Shown here: positions 43,794 through 53,220 of the stretch, in pieces
How the letters are laid out: each line of letters begins with the position of its first letter
Numbering within the stretch: position 1 is the stretch's first letter
Assembly (NCBI GenBank): GCA_019694255.1
Contig: JAIBCI010000059.1
Span: 1 to 58,943 of the forward strand
Direction of reading: 5' to 3'
From: Saprospiraceae bacterium
GTDB taxonomy: Bacteria; Bacteroidota; Bacteroidia; Chitinophagales; Saprospiraceae
Length of the DNA: 58,943 nucleotides
The notes under the pieces: model-generated
Seen by the model: the letters and a program-made list of their open reading frames with translations, nothing else
What the model was told of the DNA's origin: nothing
The model's database searches: none
Translations under genes and position numbers: made by a program

Positions 43794-46700
43794 TTAGCGA
43801 ATAACCGTAATGTCGCTTTTGAATACTTCTTTTTTACCATTGTTCGGATTGAAATATTCCAGGACCAGAACATATACGCCTTCAACAACTCGTTTGCCAT
43901 GAAATGTGCCATCCCATTCTGCGTCACCGTCATTGCTTTGAAAACACATGGCACCATTGCGATCATATATGGCCCATCGAAGCACATTGATGCCTAAATG
44001 AGTTATTTTGAATTTGTCTAGTATGCCATTGCCGTTGGGACTGAAAATATTCGGGACATAAATTCTGACTTCGTTTCGGATGCAGATTTTTCTTGAAAAA
44101 GATGCAACGCATCCAAGCTCGTTTTCAACCCGTTGCACAATTACAAATATTCCTGTATCCCGATATTCATGTGTTAAGGCTCCAGGCTGATTTAAGTCAA
44201 TGGGAGGAGAGCCATCACCAAAATCAATCGTGCCTTTGGTATATCCCTGAGCGAGGTCAATGATTTCAACCATATTGTTGATATTATCGATGCAATCCTG
44301 ATTGGGTATCAAATTAAAATTGGCAGCGATGGGTTTAGCACCAGGAAGTTCTATTTGGTGTTCTTCCTTGCAACCGGATGATTTTTGAATTATAATGGCG
44401 GTATATTCTCCAGGATTACTTACCAGTCGGATTCCTTTTCTGACCGGATTGGTTTGCCACTCCACATCAAATTCGCTACTATCCAATTTTAATTCAACAA
44501 AAGTGGTTTCACCAAAACATACTTCAGGACCCTGTAAGGTATCAATGATGAATGGAGGATGCACAAACACCAGGACACTATCAACCAGATCTTCCGAGCA
44601 TCCATCGGTCACCGTCACCCTGTACCAGTTACTTTGCATCGGAGAGACAATGTGACTGCTTCCAAAGCCCAAGCCCTGATCCCAGGTATAGGTAAAACCA
44701 CCCTGACCTCCGGTGGCATCAATCGAGATGGAGGCTCTTTGACCAAAGCAGATGGTATCGTTCTTACTGATCTTTTTCTTGGTAATCGGCGGAAGAATCT
44801 TTACGAACATTCTTTCTGATGAAGCACAATTGCCGCTACCGCGGGTATAGGATAATTCCCAAATCCCTGAGCCTAATCTGGCCGGATTGATAATTGGTGG
44901 TGACAATACACCATTGATATAGAAGCTACCTCCTGCAGGAGTTACAATCACAGGAATGTCTTCATCTTTAAAGCAATACTGCGTATTGATCCCTGTAATA
45001 CTTACCTGTGTCCATGCTTCGACTTCAACAATTGTATCTTTGATACAACCAGCGGGACTCACATAACTTACTTTGTGAATTCCGGTTCCGGAAAGTGCCG
45101 GATCAAACAATCCCTGTTTGTCATCAAGAAAACCATTACCTATCCAATATCCTCCTGCAGGTTGAACAGATAACAATGTCGGCGGGCTCCTATCACAAAG
45201 TTTATAATCCGAGAATTGAATGGGCGTTTCCACTTCAAGCGCAATGGTATCCAGACATCCAAATGCCTCATAGGTAATTGAATGCTTACCGGGACCAGCG
45301 AATTGCGGAATCCAGAGGTAATGGCTGTCGACCAATTGAATGCCACGGCCACTAAATCGTCCGGGTCCATCACTGGGATTCAACCACGAAGACAAATTAA
45401 CACTATCCAAGCCAGGACAAAACAGAATCGTATCTGGCTTTCTCAGGTGAACGTCGTGTAGGTAAGCTGCTAATGTATCACGACATTGTCTGAAGTTAAT
45501 CTGATAAAGATGTTTGCCAGCGGGAAGTCCGGAAATATCAAATCTGTTGTTGATGGCATCAAAAATACCGGGACCAGCCCATCGGCCTGTGGTTGGAAGA
45601 TTGAGATACTGATCCCCAAGACATAGATCCACATCCTGACCTGCATCAGGTTTTGTGATAAATACCTGAATGTTCTTATCACAACCATTAATCCTGTAGT
45701 TGTAAGTATTCCATTGATTGATGACAAATTTATTACCACTGACTTTTCCTGCCAAACTGTCTGTAATCCCGGGACCAGACCATATTCCACCTATTGGATT
45801 AAAAGTGAATTGAAAATTCTCCAGATAACAAAATGTATCAACTTTAGTAATCTGTATGCTATCCGCGACCCGAATCGTTTTATTGGCAGTGCATCCATTG
45901 GGTGCCGTATAGCTTACCACAAATGTTCCTGAAACCAATGGTGAAAATCTACCCATCGAATCAATTCCATTTCCTGTCCAGTGTCCACCGATTGGATGCC
46001 CCCCCATAACTTGAAAATCGGCGCTTCCCTGACAAGCTGCATCAGGCAAACCTGCATCAATTGGTGAGATGAATAAAGTGTCCGTGGTACGGCATGTATT
46101 CGGTGCGGTATATACCACGATATCCCTTTGTATTGCATTGGATTTTGACCAATAGGCAAATGGGTATTGTCCTGATCGATTCTGAGCCGGTGGTATCGCA
46201 GTGGCATTAAATGTTCCACCGCCGAGATCAACCAGGTATTGCCAATTGCTTGCTGAGGCACAGACTGTATCCGGAATGGGGTTCAGAATTTTTGGAACCG
46301 GATTGACGCGGACATTTTTTTGCGCAATACATCCATCGGCAGCCTGATAACTTACCACAAAAGTGCCCGAATCAATTGGATTAAACAAACCGCTAGAATC
46401 ACAGTATGGGCCCAGCCAAAAACCATTCGCGGGCGAACTGCCCGTTAGTTGAAAAGGAGACGTTCCCTGACATACAGCCTGGGCCGGGCCGGCGCTAACA
46501 GGCCGAACATAAATTGTGTCTCTTACACGACACCCATTGGGGTCTATATAAGTTACCGTATCCGTTAGCAAACTACCATTGCCGGTTAACCGCCAAAATT
46601 CGTAAATACCGGATTTTCTTTGATTGCCGGGAATAACCAATGAGAAGAAATCTCCGCCCGGAACACTAACCTTATATTGCCAGTTGATCGCGGAGGCACA

Positions 46701-48179
46701 AAATGTATCCTGTATCGGGTTGAGCAGCACCGGAGGATTGAAGACCTCAATGTTTCGCTGTGCAGAACAACCGTTTGGCGCTGTATACAGAAAGGTAAAT
46801 AATCCAACAGAATCCGGCACAAAGGTCCGGTTGGGCCCAAGTCGGCTGCCCGTCCAGGTGCCTCCCGCCGGAGTTGCTCCGTTTAGGGTAATGACGGGTC
46901 CGTTTAAACAAGCTTTTTGGTTGGCACCCGGATCAATGGGCCAAACCAGTACGGTATCACATGTTTTGCATCCATTGGCTGCAACGTAACACACTGTATC
47001 ACTCTGCAAATTGTTTCCCTTCGCACTTCGCCAAAATTCATAAACGCCTGTCTTATTATTCTGAGCCGGGAATTTGGAAGAGAAGAAATTTCCGCCATTT
47101 AAATCCACAAGATATTTCCAATTGGCTGCATTGGCGCATACCGTATCCTGAACCGGATTTAGGATATGGGGGCGCTTGAGTGGAACATAATTAAATTTGG
47201 CGGTGTCTTTTCTGCCGGAAGCACTGTCAGTCGCAACGACATAATACACCGATGAATCTTTATCACACACCTGTATTGATCGTGTGGTCTGCCCACCTGG
47301 TATCCAGAGATAACGAAACACCTGCCGGGAGTCGGCCAAAGTAAGTGCCTCCAGTGTTGTACATAATCCTTCACAGACTGAACTATCCCTGAGGTTGATT
47401 TCTACAACGAACGGGCAGTTTTTCATATTAAAAAGAACACTGGAAATCAGGGAGTGCTCTTTCTGACACTCGTCAATATATTTGAATGAAAAAGTCAGCC
47501 GGTAATTGACCGGTTTGTCCAGCGGTGGGTCAAATTTGACGCGAATACGGTTTGTCACTCCATTGGCACAGTTGAGTGCTTCTGCTTCAATGACGCTCGA
47601 GTTGCCTGGCCCCAATATGCTAAAATTAGCGGGTACAATCTGATTGCATGGGACATCATAGCCTAGCTCCAATATCAGTTCGGTTAATGGACAATCTGTA
47701 TTGGACAATATTTTAAGCGATGGCGGCTTCGGCAATTCAAACAATACCATCCAATTCATTTTCCAGCCATTGGCCGTAATGTTGTCATCACTTTTGAAAT
47801 GAATAGTCACGCATCCGCTTTTGGCAATGAAGGTTGGTGCGGGTCGCAAAATTCCACTTAAGCTGCCAATGACCGGTGCATTGCGGTCTGGCCCGTCATA
47901 GATTGTCATCACATCGTAAGTTTTTTCCGTAGCAAAAAACTCAAAATTTAATATGATGGCTGTGGCCCTTGGCACACAGATCGTAAAGGTAAAATCCTCA
48001 TTATGGTCATAATTTTTATTCTCACCCGCCTGACTATGCGTAAGAATACCTTCACAATCATGTACCAGTAGATTTTGCATGTTGTATTCTGGCTGGGCCA
48101 AGACTATTTGACACAGCAGTGCAAATCCCATTGCAAAGAGGCCTCTAATGGATATTATTACATTTGAATTGCGTGTCAC
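43794..48179 (-). CDS. Giant CUB- and CHU_C-domain surface protein
   Basis: A 1461-residue protein with GTG start at 48179 overlapping the upstream stop by 4 bp (GTGA), then a signal peptide to IVLAQ. Residues ~35-145 are a CUB-like domain (ICVPRATAIILNFEFF..., YDVMTIYDGPDRN, CVTIHFKSDDN). A three-copy bipartite repeat of ~146 residues spans 339-775. Ig-like and SprB-like segments with GGxWxGxG motifs follow. The end is the gliding-type C-terminal domain (VPNIFSPNGNGILDKF, IYDRNGAMCF, WDGTFHGKRVVEGVYVLVLEY). It is a likely T9SS-exported adhesin and the last gene of a six-gene operon. Confidence 0.88.
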   Translation of the reverse strand: MTRNSNVIISIRGLFAMGFALLCQIVLAQPEYNMQNLLVHDCEGILTHSQAGENKNYDHNEDFTFTICVPRATAIILNFEFFATEKTYDVMTIYDGPDRNAPVIGSLSGILRPAPTFIAKSGCVTIHFKSDDNITANGWKMNWMVLFELPKPPSLKILSNTDCPLTELILELGYDVPCNQIVPANFSILGPGNSSVIEAEALNCANGVTNRIRVKFDPPLDKPVNYRLTFSFKYIDECQKEHSLISSVLFNMKNCPFVVEINLRDSSVCEGLCTTLEALTLADSRQVFRYLWIPGGQTTRSIQVCDKDSSVYYVVATDSASGRKDTAKFNYVPLKRPHILNPVQDTVCANAANWKYLVDLNGGNFFSSKFPAQNNKTGVYEFWRSAKGNNLQSDTVCYVAANGCKTCDTVLVWPIDPGANQKACLNGPVITLNGATPAGGTWTGSRLGPNRTFVPDSVGLFTFLYTAPNGCSAQRNIEVFNPPVLLNPIQDTFCASAINWQYKVSVPGGDFFSLVIPGNQRKSGIYEFWRLTGNGSLLTDTVTYIDPNGCRVRDTIYVRPVSAGPAQAVCQGTSPFQLTGSSPANGFWLGPYCDSSGLFNPIDSGTFVVSYQAADGCIAQKNVRVNPVPKILNPIPDTVCASASNWQYLVDLGGGTFNATAIPPAQNRSGQYPFAYWSKSNAIQRDIVVYTAPNTCRTTDTLFISPIDAGLPDAACQGSADFQVMGGHPIGGHWTGNGIDSMGRFSPLVSGTFVVSYTAPNGCTANKTIRVADSIQITKVDTFCYLENFQFTFNPIGGIWSGPGITDSLAGKVSGNKFVINQWNTYNYRINGCDKNIQVFITKPDAGQDVDLCLGDQYLNLPTTGRWAGPGIFDAINNRFDISGLPAGKHLYQINFRQCRDTLAAYLHDVHLRKPDTILFCPGLDSVNLSSWLNPSDGPGRFSGRGIQLVDSHYLWIPQFAGPGKHSITYEAFGCLDTIALEVETPIQFSDYKLCDRSPPTLLSVQPAGGYWIGNGFLDDKQGLFDPALSGTGIHKVSYVSPAGCIKDTIVEVEAWTQVSITGINTQYCFKDEDIPVIVTPAGGSFYINGVLSPPIINPARLGSGIWELSYTRGSGNCASSERMFVKILPPITKKKISKNDTICFGQRASISIDATGGQGGFTYTWDQGLGFGSSHIVSPMQSNWYRVTVTDGCSEDLVDSVLVFVHPPFIIDTLQGPEVCFGETTFVELKLDSSEFDVEWQTNPVRKGIRLVSNPGEYTAIIIQKSSGCKEEHQIELPGAKPIAANFNLIPNQDCIDNINNMVEIIDLAQGYTKGTIDFGDGSPPIDLNQPGALTHEYRDTGIFVIVQRVENELGCVASFSRKICIRNEVRIYVPNIFSPNGNGILDKFKITHLGINVLRWAIYDRNGAMCFQSNDGDAEWDGTFHGKRVVEGVYVLVLEYFNPNNGKKEVFKSDITVIR

Positions 48180-48628
48180 TTTTTCAGAATTATCACGTCC
48201 GGACTGATAAGTTCATTGCTTTTATTTCCATTCCTGTCCTTCATGTAAATGTAAAATCTTGTCCTTTCATTGAAGCGATTTCCGAATACAAACAAACTCG
48301 GAAACTCAAGTTTGAGATTTCCCTGGACAGCAATCTCTGCGCCTGGCGGTGCAACCGGGCCGATATAAAATCCATCATAATTCGTTAACCTGGCATCCCT
48401 TATAAAAACTGCGTACTGATCTGGTTCTTCAAAACCAAGATCGCCATCTCCATCCTGATAGTGTATGCTCAGCGTTAAAATATCATCAAATTCACGGATC
48501 GTATCATTTGAAATGCCGTTTAATTTGATTTCCGGTGTAGTCGAAAACGGCGGTTCGTCTGAAATGGTATGACAACCCAGCACCACTAAGTTCAAGATAA
48601 TAAAAAATATCCACCTAATATCTTTCAA
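48176..48628 (-). CDS. Small lipoprotein of unknown function
   Basis: A 150-residue lipoprotein (lipobox VVLGC, C19). It contains an acidic DGDGDLGFEEPDQY segment, probably a calcium-binding loop, and RTRFYIYMKDRNGNKSNE near the end. Proteins with this pattern are small beta-sandwich domains in Bacteroidota. It overlaps the gene before it by 14 bp and the giant after it by 4 bp, so all three are translationally linked. Confidence 0.7.
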   Translation of the reverse strand: MKDIRWIFFIILNLVVLGCHTISDEPPFSTTPEIKLNGISNDTIREFDDILTLSIHYQDGDGDLGFEEPDQYAVFIRDARLTNYDGFYIGPVAPPGAEIAVQGNLKLEFPSLFVFGNRFNERTRFYIYMKDRNGNKSNELISPDVIILKK

Positions 48629-49562
48629 AGGACATATATTTTTTCATGGAAAATAGAGCCTTGTCTGAAGGCAATTCAAAATTTTGATTTTGCTGATCAT
48701 TCACATATGCTCTGAAATAAACTTGCTTTTGCTGCTGAAAAAGGTTCTTTGAAAGTAACTGGATTTTATGGCTGTAATTGACCGTGTCACCATAGAGTCC
48801 GATCTGTCTGAAAGGCGTCTGCAGCACTTCAAAGTTCATCACAATTTGTGTTGAATCATAGTGATGCGGATCTGGACTGAATCGGATTTCATTGATGCCA
48901 AAACTTCGTGGATCCTGACCATCATGTTTGAATGCCACAAAAATGTCAATGGTGTCTTTTGTACTGTCAAGAACAAAAGAGCCATTTAAAGGGCGTCTTT
49001 CAATTATTCCGGTATCCCGGTACGTTGCAAAACACCCCAATAGCTGCGCCTGGGGTATTCCTTCTTTTGCAATGGTGCCGTCCACTGAAGGCGCACCTGA
49101 TTTGATCCACTGTTCAATTAATGAGATGTATCGCGATTTATTTTTGCCCCAGTCTGAATCAGGTTCAATTTGTATGGGCATCTGTGGTGAAACAATATTA
49201 TTTAGTCTCGCCAGAATGACAGATTCTTCCGGTGCAAAAGGTTTGACACGAACAAAATACTTGCCATCCTGCTTAATCGCTTTTCTAAAGACCAGCGTAT
49301 TATATGAACTTTCGATAGTTCTGAAATCCGGATTAAATGTTCCGTCATGGCAACCTGCATTTGCACAGGTAGGCTTAAATATGTACTGATATAATCCGGC
49401 AATTGAAGTTGAATCGGGATCTTTAAAAATAAATTTAACCGTGTCCTGCACAGGGTTATAATTATCGAATGGGTTCTCCGGAATTTCAGGTTTGTTGCAG
49501 GTCAATAAAAATAAAGCCATTCCGGTAAAGAATAAGTAATAAAGTTGGAAAATTTTCTTCAT
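48615..49562 (-). CDS. Cytochrome c-like lipoprotein (CxxxxCH)
   Basis: A 315-residue lipoprotein (lipobox LLTC, C22). Near the N-terminus FKPTCANAGCHDGTF has C66, C71 and H72: a CxxxxCH motif rather than CxxCH, a form found in the planctomycete-type cytochrome c domain. WIKSGAPSVDGT completes the usual 'W i~~GA' ending of that domain. Whether heme is attached is uncertain. The remainder is a beta-rich region of unknown role. It is 8 bp after the DUF1501-like gene. Confidence 0.72.
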   Translation of the reverse strand: MKKIFQLYYLFFTGMALFLLTCNKPEIPENPFDNYNPVQDTVKFIFKDPDSTSIAGLYQYIFKPTCANAGCHDGTFNPDFRTIESSYNTLVFRKAIKQDGKYFVRVKPFAPEESVILARLNNIVSPQMPIQIEPDSDWGKNKSRYISLIEQWIKSGAPSVDGTIAKEGIPQAQLLGCFATYRDTGIIERRPLNGSFVLDSTKDTIDIFVAFKHDGQDPRSFGINEIRFSPDPHHYDSTQIVMNFEVLQTPFRQIGLYGDTVNYSHKIQLLSKNLFQQQKQVYFRAYVNDQQNQNFELPSDKALFSMKKYMSFERY

Positions 49563-49570
49563 TACGATAA

Positions 49571-50932
49571 TCAGATTCTGTCAAATAATGAGCGGGCCGC
49601 GCTGTCTAAGAGTCCAGCATTGTAGACGGTCTCCTTAATACCAAAAATATCGGCAATGGTAGGAACAATATCTGCGGCATCTCCGACTGGATTTTGTTCT
49701 GAGCCCCTCTTTAAGTTGGCATCTACGCCCGGACCAACCATGAGTGTAAATATTCTTCTTGCATTAGGGCTACCGGAATGATCATAGGAATACCAGTCAT
49801 TAAGGTCTTTGATCGAGTTGTGATCCTCATCTCTGCCGTGTTCCGGCATGACGATCATGATGGTATCGTCTTTCATTTCAGGAATAGACTGAATTTCTTT
49901 CCATAGAAATGCGATTCCGTGATCTGCACGATGAATGTTTTTAAGATAAGCTGTAAAGTCGCCATGGCAGACATCGATATTGCTAAGATCAACAATGGTC
50001 AACCGGGGTTTGAACCAACGAATCAATTCAACGGTGTATCCCAGGGTAATCAGATCTCCATTATCACTAACAGGCGGAGCACTTATTCTTCCTTCTTTTA
50101 CTTTTTCGAATGTCTGACGAACAAATTCCCTGATGTTGTTTTCTTCTTCCGGTGTATTGTACAGGTGAGGAATCTCCAAACCCTCATTGGTAAAGTTTTG
50201 ATTGAGGAATCCTCGAATCTCCCTGAACATTTCGTAATCTGTGTCAGGATGATAGTTTTTAAAATTCATGAAATGTTCCTTACCCGGTGCACCAAATGTT
50301 ACCGTTGGCGCAATAAAGTTTCCGGCGTAACGTCTTCCATATTTTTCATGTGCAGAATAATTGAGAAGCGATCTTGAACCAGTCAGACTGTTGGCGACCG
50401 ACCAGCAATCTGTTGCTTTGAATCCGGCATGTTTTCTTAAGTATTCAAAAATAGTCGGTGAAGCGGTACGTTGTCGTAATCCGGAGGTCACATAGTAGTT
50501 GCCGGACACACCAGTGCTCAATCCATTAAAGTGTCCTGCGCCTCCTTTGGAAAAGCGAACTTCAGGAAAAAGAACGCCGAGTTTTTGCAGGGGGGTTTGC
50601 AAAATCGGATTAATCGGAAACGCGCCAACAATATTGTTGCTTACATCATCAGTGCCATAAGCAATTTTATCCGTCGGGGGAGGTCCATCCAGAAGATTAT
50701 ACATGATGTTGCCTTCGACCTGTTCATTTTGGCTGCCTGCCAGGTACCTCTGAAGAACTGATTCCTGTTGGCGTAGCCCTCCTGCAAATTGCACAAAGAC
50801 AACGTGCTTGGCCTTTAAAGGCGATTGTTGTGCAAATAACAAACCAGAAGGTAAAATATACGGAACAGTGATGCTTCCGGCTGCCAGAGCAGAGTCTTTA
50901 AGGAATTTCCTGCGTTTCATTCGTTGAATCAT
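49571..50932 (-). CDS. DUF1501-like alkaline phosphatase-superfamily protein
   Basis: A 453-residue exported protein. The N-terminus MKRRKFLKDSALAAGS has the twin-arginine (Tat) pattern. Segments such as KHVVFVQFAGGLRQQES, IMIVMPEHGRDED, YDHSGSPNARRIF and AADIVPTIADIFGI fit the sulfatase/alkaline phosphatase fold and its DUF1501 branch. It is probably a periplasmic or surface metal-dependent hydrolase; substrate unknown. DUF1501 genes of planctomycetes pair with DUF1549/DUF1553 genes, as here. It begins directly after the DUF1553-like gene. Confidence 0.8.
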   Translation of the reverse strand: MIQRMKRRKFLKDSALAAGSITVPYILPSGLLFAQQSPLKAKHVVFVQFAGGLRQQESVLQRYLAGSQNEQVEGNIMYNLLDGPPPTDKIAYGTDDVSNNIVGAFPINPILQTPLQKLGVLFPEVRFSKGGAGHFNGLSTGVSGNYYVTSGLRQRTASPTIFEYLRKHAGFKATDCWSVANSLTGSRSLLNYSAHEKYGRRYAGNFIAPTVTFGAPGKEHFMNFKNYHPDTDYEMFREIRGFLNQNFTNEGLEIPHLYNTPEEENNIREFVRQTFEKVKEGRISAPPVSDNGDLITLGYTVELIRWFKPRLTIVDLSNIDVCHGDFTAYLKNIHRADHGIAFLWKEIQSIPEMKDDTIMIVMPEHGRDEDHNSIKDLNDWYSYDHSGSPNARRIFTLMVGPGVDANLKRGSEQNPVGDAADIVPTIADIFGIKETVYNAGLLDSAARSLFDRI

Positions 50933-51430
50933 TTAATAATGAAAATGCTCATTGCATGTGCCAAAAGCAAAGTAAAAGTGTTCCGGCGTAACATTCGGCC
51001 GGCTCTTGATATAGTTGAGCATCCAATTCAATTCGGCTTCAGTAGGTTCTCTTACCAAAAATCGTTTGTATGTGGCGCGGATGAATGCTTCCGGATTATT
51101 GAGCATTTCTTCTTTGGTCGGGAGTATAACATTTGGGTCATTCATGTATTTGCTCAGTAATATGTCGAATGCCACTTGCTTGTCGCCGATGGATTCGATG
51201 GCTTTTTGAGCGCTCAGCATGGAATTAGGGCTGATGGCCTTTTGAAAAAAATTGGTATAAAGTATTGAAATGTATTGCGCAACTGATTTGGGTTTGATCT
51301 TCTGGCTGTTGACCGGTAAAATGGTCTGATCGTCAATTTGATAAACGTAGAAATCCTTTTGACAAGAACTCAACAAGGTGATCAAGCCAGCAATTATAAG
51401 GTGGAACGCTTTGTTATTTGAAACTTGCAT
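50933..51430 (-). CDS. DUF1553-like lipoprotein
   Basis: About 165 residues. The start is taken as MQVSNNKAFHL (51430); MNMQ or the first Met (51448) also fit. The lipobox is LLSSC. The C-terminal ATYKRFLVREPTEAELNWMLNYI resembles the DUF1553 motif for RFLxREPTxEE. It overlaps the DUF1549-like gene's end and abuts the DUF1501-like gene. The similarity is by eye and moderate. Confidence 0.6.
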   Translation of the reverse strand: MQVSNNKAFHLIIAGLITLLSSCQKDFYVYQIDDQTILPVNSQKIKPKSVAQYISILYTNFFQKAISPNSMLSAQKAIESIGDKQVAFDILLSKYMNDPNVILPTKEEMLNNPEAFIRATYKRFLVREPTEAELNWMLNYIKSRPNVTPEHFYFAFGTCNEHFHY

Positions 51431-52370
51431 ATTCATCGGTGACAGCAATTTTTCTGATTATTTCTCGGATGTCCCGATGTGTTATGTATTCGGGTAGAAT
51501 GGTCGCCAGTTCTCGTTCTTTGGGAAACCGGTTGAGATAAATTTGAAATATCCAAATGACCATCCCTTCGAACATGGCAGGCGATTCAATCATGCTCTGG
51601 ATAAATTCGGTTCTGTTACTGCAATAATTGCCAAAGATGATGCCCGGTTGATTTTTTTCAATTACTTCAAATGCAACATTATACTCCTGATCCGTTGGCA
51701 GGCGAAATAACAACTCGTTATATACAGCGCGAATAAAATTGAAGGTATTCATGTTGATCACATCATAAATGCTGTTGTCTACCAGGTAGCTGAATACCTG
51801 GTGATAATTAATATCCTGATTGTATAGATCAACCTGACTTTGTAAGAGAACCTGAAGTTTGCGAATTTGATTAAGTCTACTGTAAAAACGATCCCACTTG
51901 CCATCCATGGAATCGCGCATGGCATCTGATATCAACAGACCCATTTCGCGTTGAATTTCTTCATCTGATACACCTTCCAGACAACGAACTTTGGCAAGAT
52001 TATACAAGTTTAAATAGAAAGCGGCCTTGTAGGATCGTTCCCCGATTCTGAACGTCGTATCCTGCATCAACTTGTTGATCAATTCAAGTCGGGCTTCCCG
52101 GCTTAACTCTTTGGCTTTAAGAGAATCCACTTCCGGACCCAATTCCACTTTGAGCGGTTCGCGTCCTATTAAGTCGATGAACAACCGATTGACATAGTTT
52201 TCAATTTTTAATCTTGAAATATTGGTCACCGAGATCGGATCATTGTCCGTAATGACATTGATATGATCCTTTGTGCAGGATTTCAGGATCACAAGGCATA
52301 AAGCCATTAAAATCCAACTGAAGGCACTTGATTTTTTCAGATGCATCAGCGGTTTGCGGCTTTGGAACAT
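51414..52370 (-). CDS. DUF1549-like lipoprotein, first gene of a six-gene operon
   Basis: A 318-residue lipoprotein with lipobox ILKSC (C32); MHLKKSS (52346) is an alternative start. The mature N-terminal region YVNRLFIDLIGREPLKVEL matches the 'RLYLDLIGRxPT' opening of DUF1549. A second such motif near the end (RAVYNELLFRLPTDQEY) suggests internal duplication. It heads an operon in which each gene touches or overlaps the next down to the giant at 43794. Role unknown; the family is often found with cytochrome c and DUF1501 partners. Confidence 0.68.
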   Translation of the reverse strand: MFQSRKPLMHLKKSSAFSWILMALCLVILKSCTKDHINVITDNDPISVTNISRLKIENYVNRLFIDLIGREPLKVELGPEVDSLKAKELSREARLELINKLMQDTTFRIGERSYKAAFYLNLYNLAKVRCLEGVSDEEIQREMGLLISDAMRDSMDGKWDRFYSRLNQIRKLQVLLQSQVDLYNQDINYHQVFSYLVDNSIYDVINMNTFNFIRAVYNELLFRLPTDQEYNVAFEVIEKNQPGIIFGNYCSNRTEFIQSMIESPAMFEGMVIWIFQIYLNRFPKERELATILPEYITHRDIREIIRKIAVTDEYASFK

Positions 52371-53220
52371 TTAAGAAGATTAGAAAGTAAATTTAGAAGA
52401 ATCAATCAGGTAAAGTCGTGTCATTAATATATATTTATCACAGTAATATGTATGGCTATCATTTATAATATTTTAATGTGTTACTTTGCATTAGGTTGTG
52501 CCAAGGCCATCTTACGTCCTGAAAGTATTTTGCCAGCCAAATGATAGTTACATGACTTTGTCAGATTCTAGAAGGAATTTCTTTGAAGGAAAGGCTTCGT
52601 GTCGGGAACCAGTCTTTATCACTATTCTGAGTGTCAATCAGCGACTTGAGAAACATTTTCACTGAGTAGATCATGTTGAGGCGCTTTGGACGTTCGCAGA
52701 CAGCATTGATCGAGTAAATTTGTTTTGAATGCATATTACATCCCATTGGATTATGGGAGATTAGATAGTATTGCTGTTGATTCGTCATCTATTACGATAG
52801 ATTAAATCAAGATTTGAAATTTGACATACACTTCGTTCCTAAAATGAAGTAGGCAGCCTTCAATCGTAATCCGATCCTAACAAAGATTCAATTATTGTAT
52901 TCTATCATTGGAAAGTCTTTGTCTCTCAGGTTGCTGCACTCATTCGGTTATGTAAGCAGTTTCATTGGCTGGTATAAGTAAGAACATCCTAGGGATAAAA
53001 TTTAATTCATATTATTTTTTGAGATTCCTTCTCATATTATCAGGTAAAAGTGAATTAATTTTATCCGTCAAACGGGTAGTATTTCGTACCAAAGTTTTAT
53101 AAATTGAAAAAATATTAATATAGATTTTAAAGTAAGCAATGAAATAAATGATGTGTAATTGGGTGTTGATATTTTATCCATAGATGATACTGAACATGTC
53201 AAAAGAAAATGTAAAAAATA
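52371..53220. other. AT-rich intergenic region with no recognised gene
   Basis: About 850 bp between the divergent six-gene operon and the potassium module. A 75-codon minus-strand ORF (52561-52788) has no recognisable domain. No RNA fold, heptad run or close -7 box was seen at either flank. It is large enough for promoters of both operons. Confidence 0.45.

Noticed and set aside
52561-52788. 75-codon minus-strand ORF before the potassium module
   Set aside because: No recognisable domain and no neighbour link; not supported as a gene.
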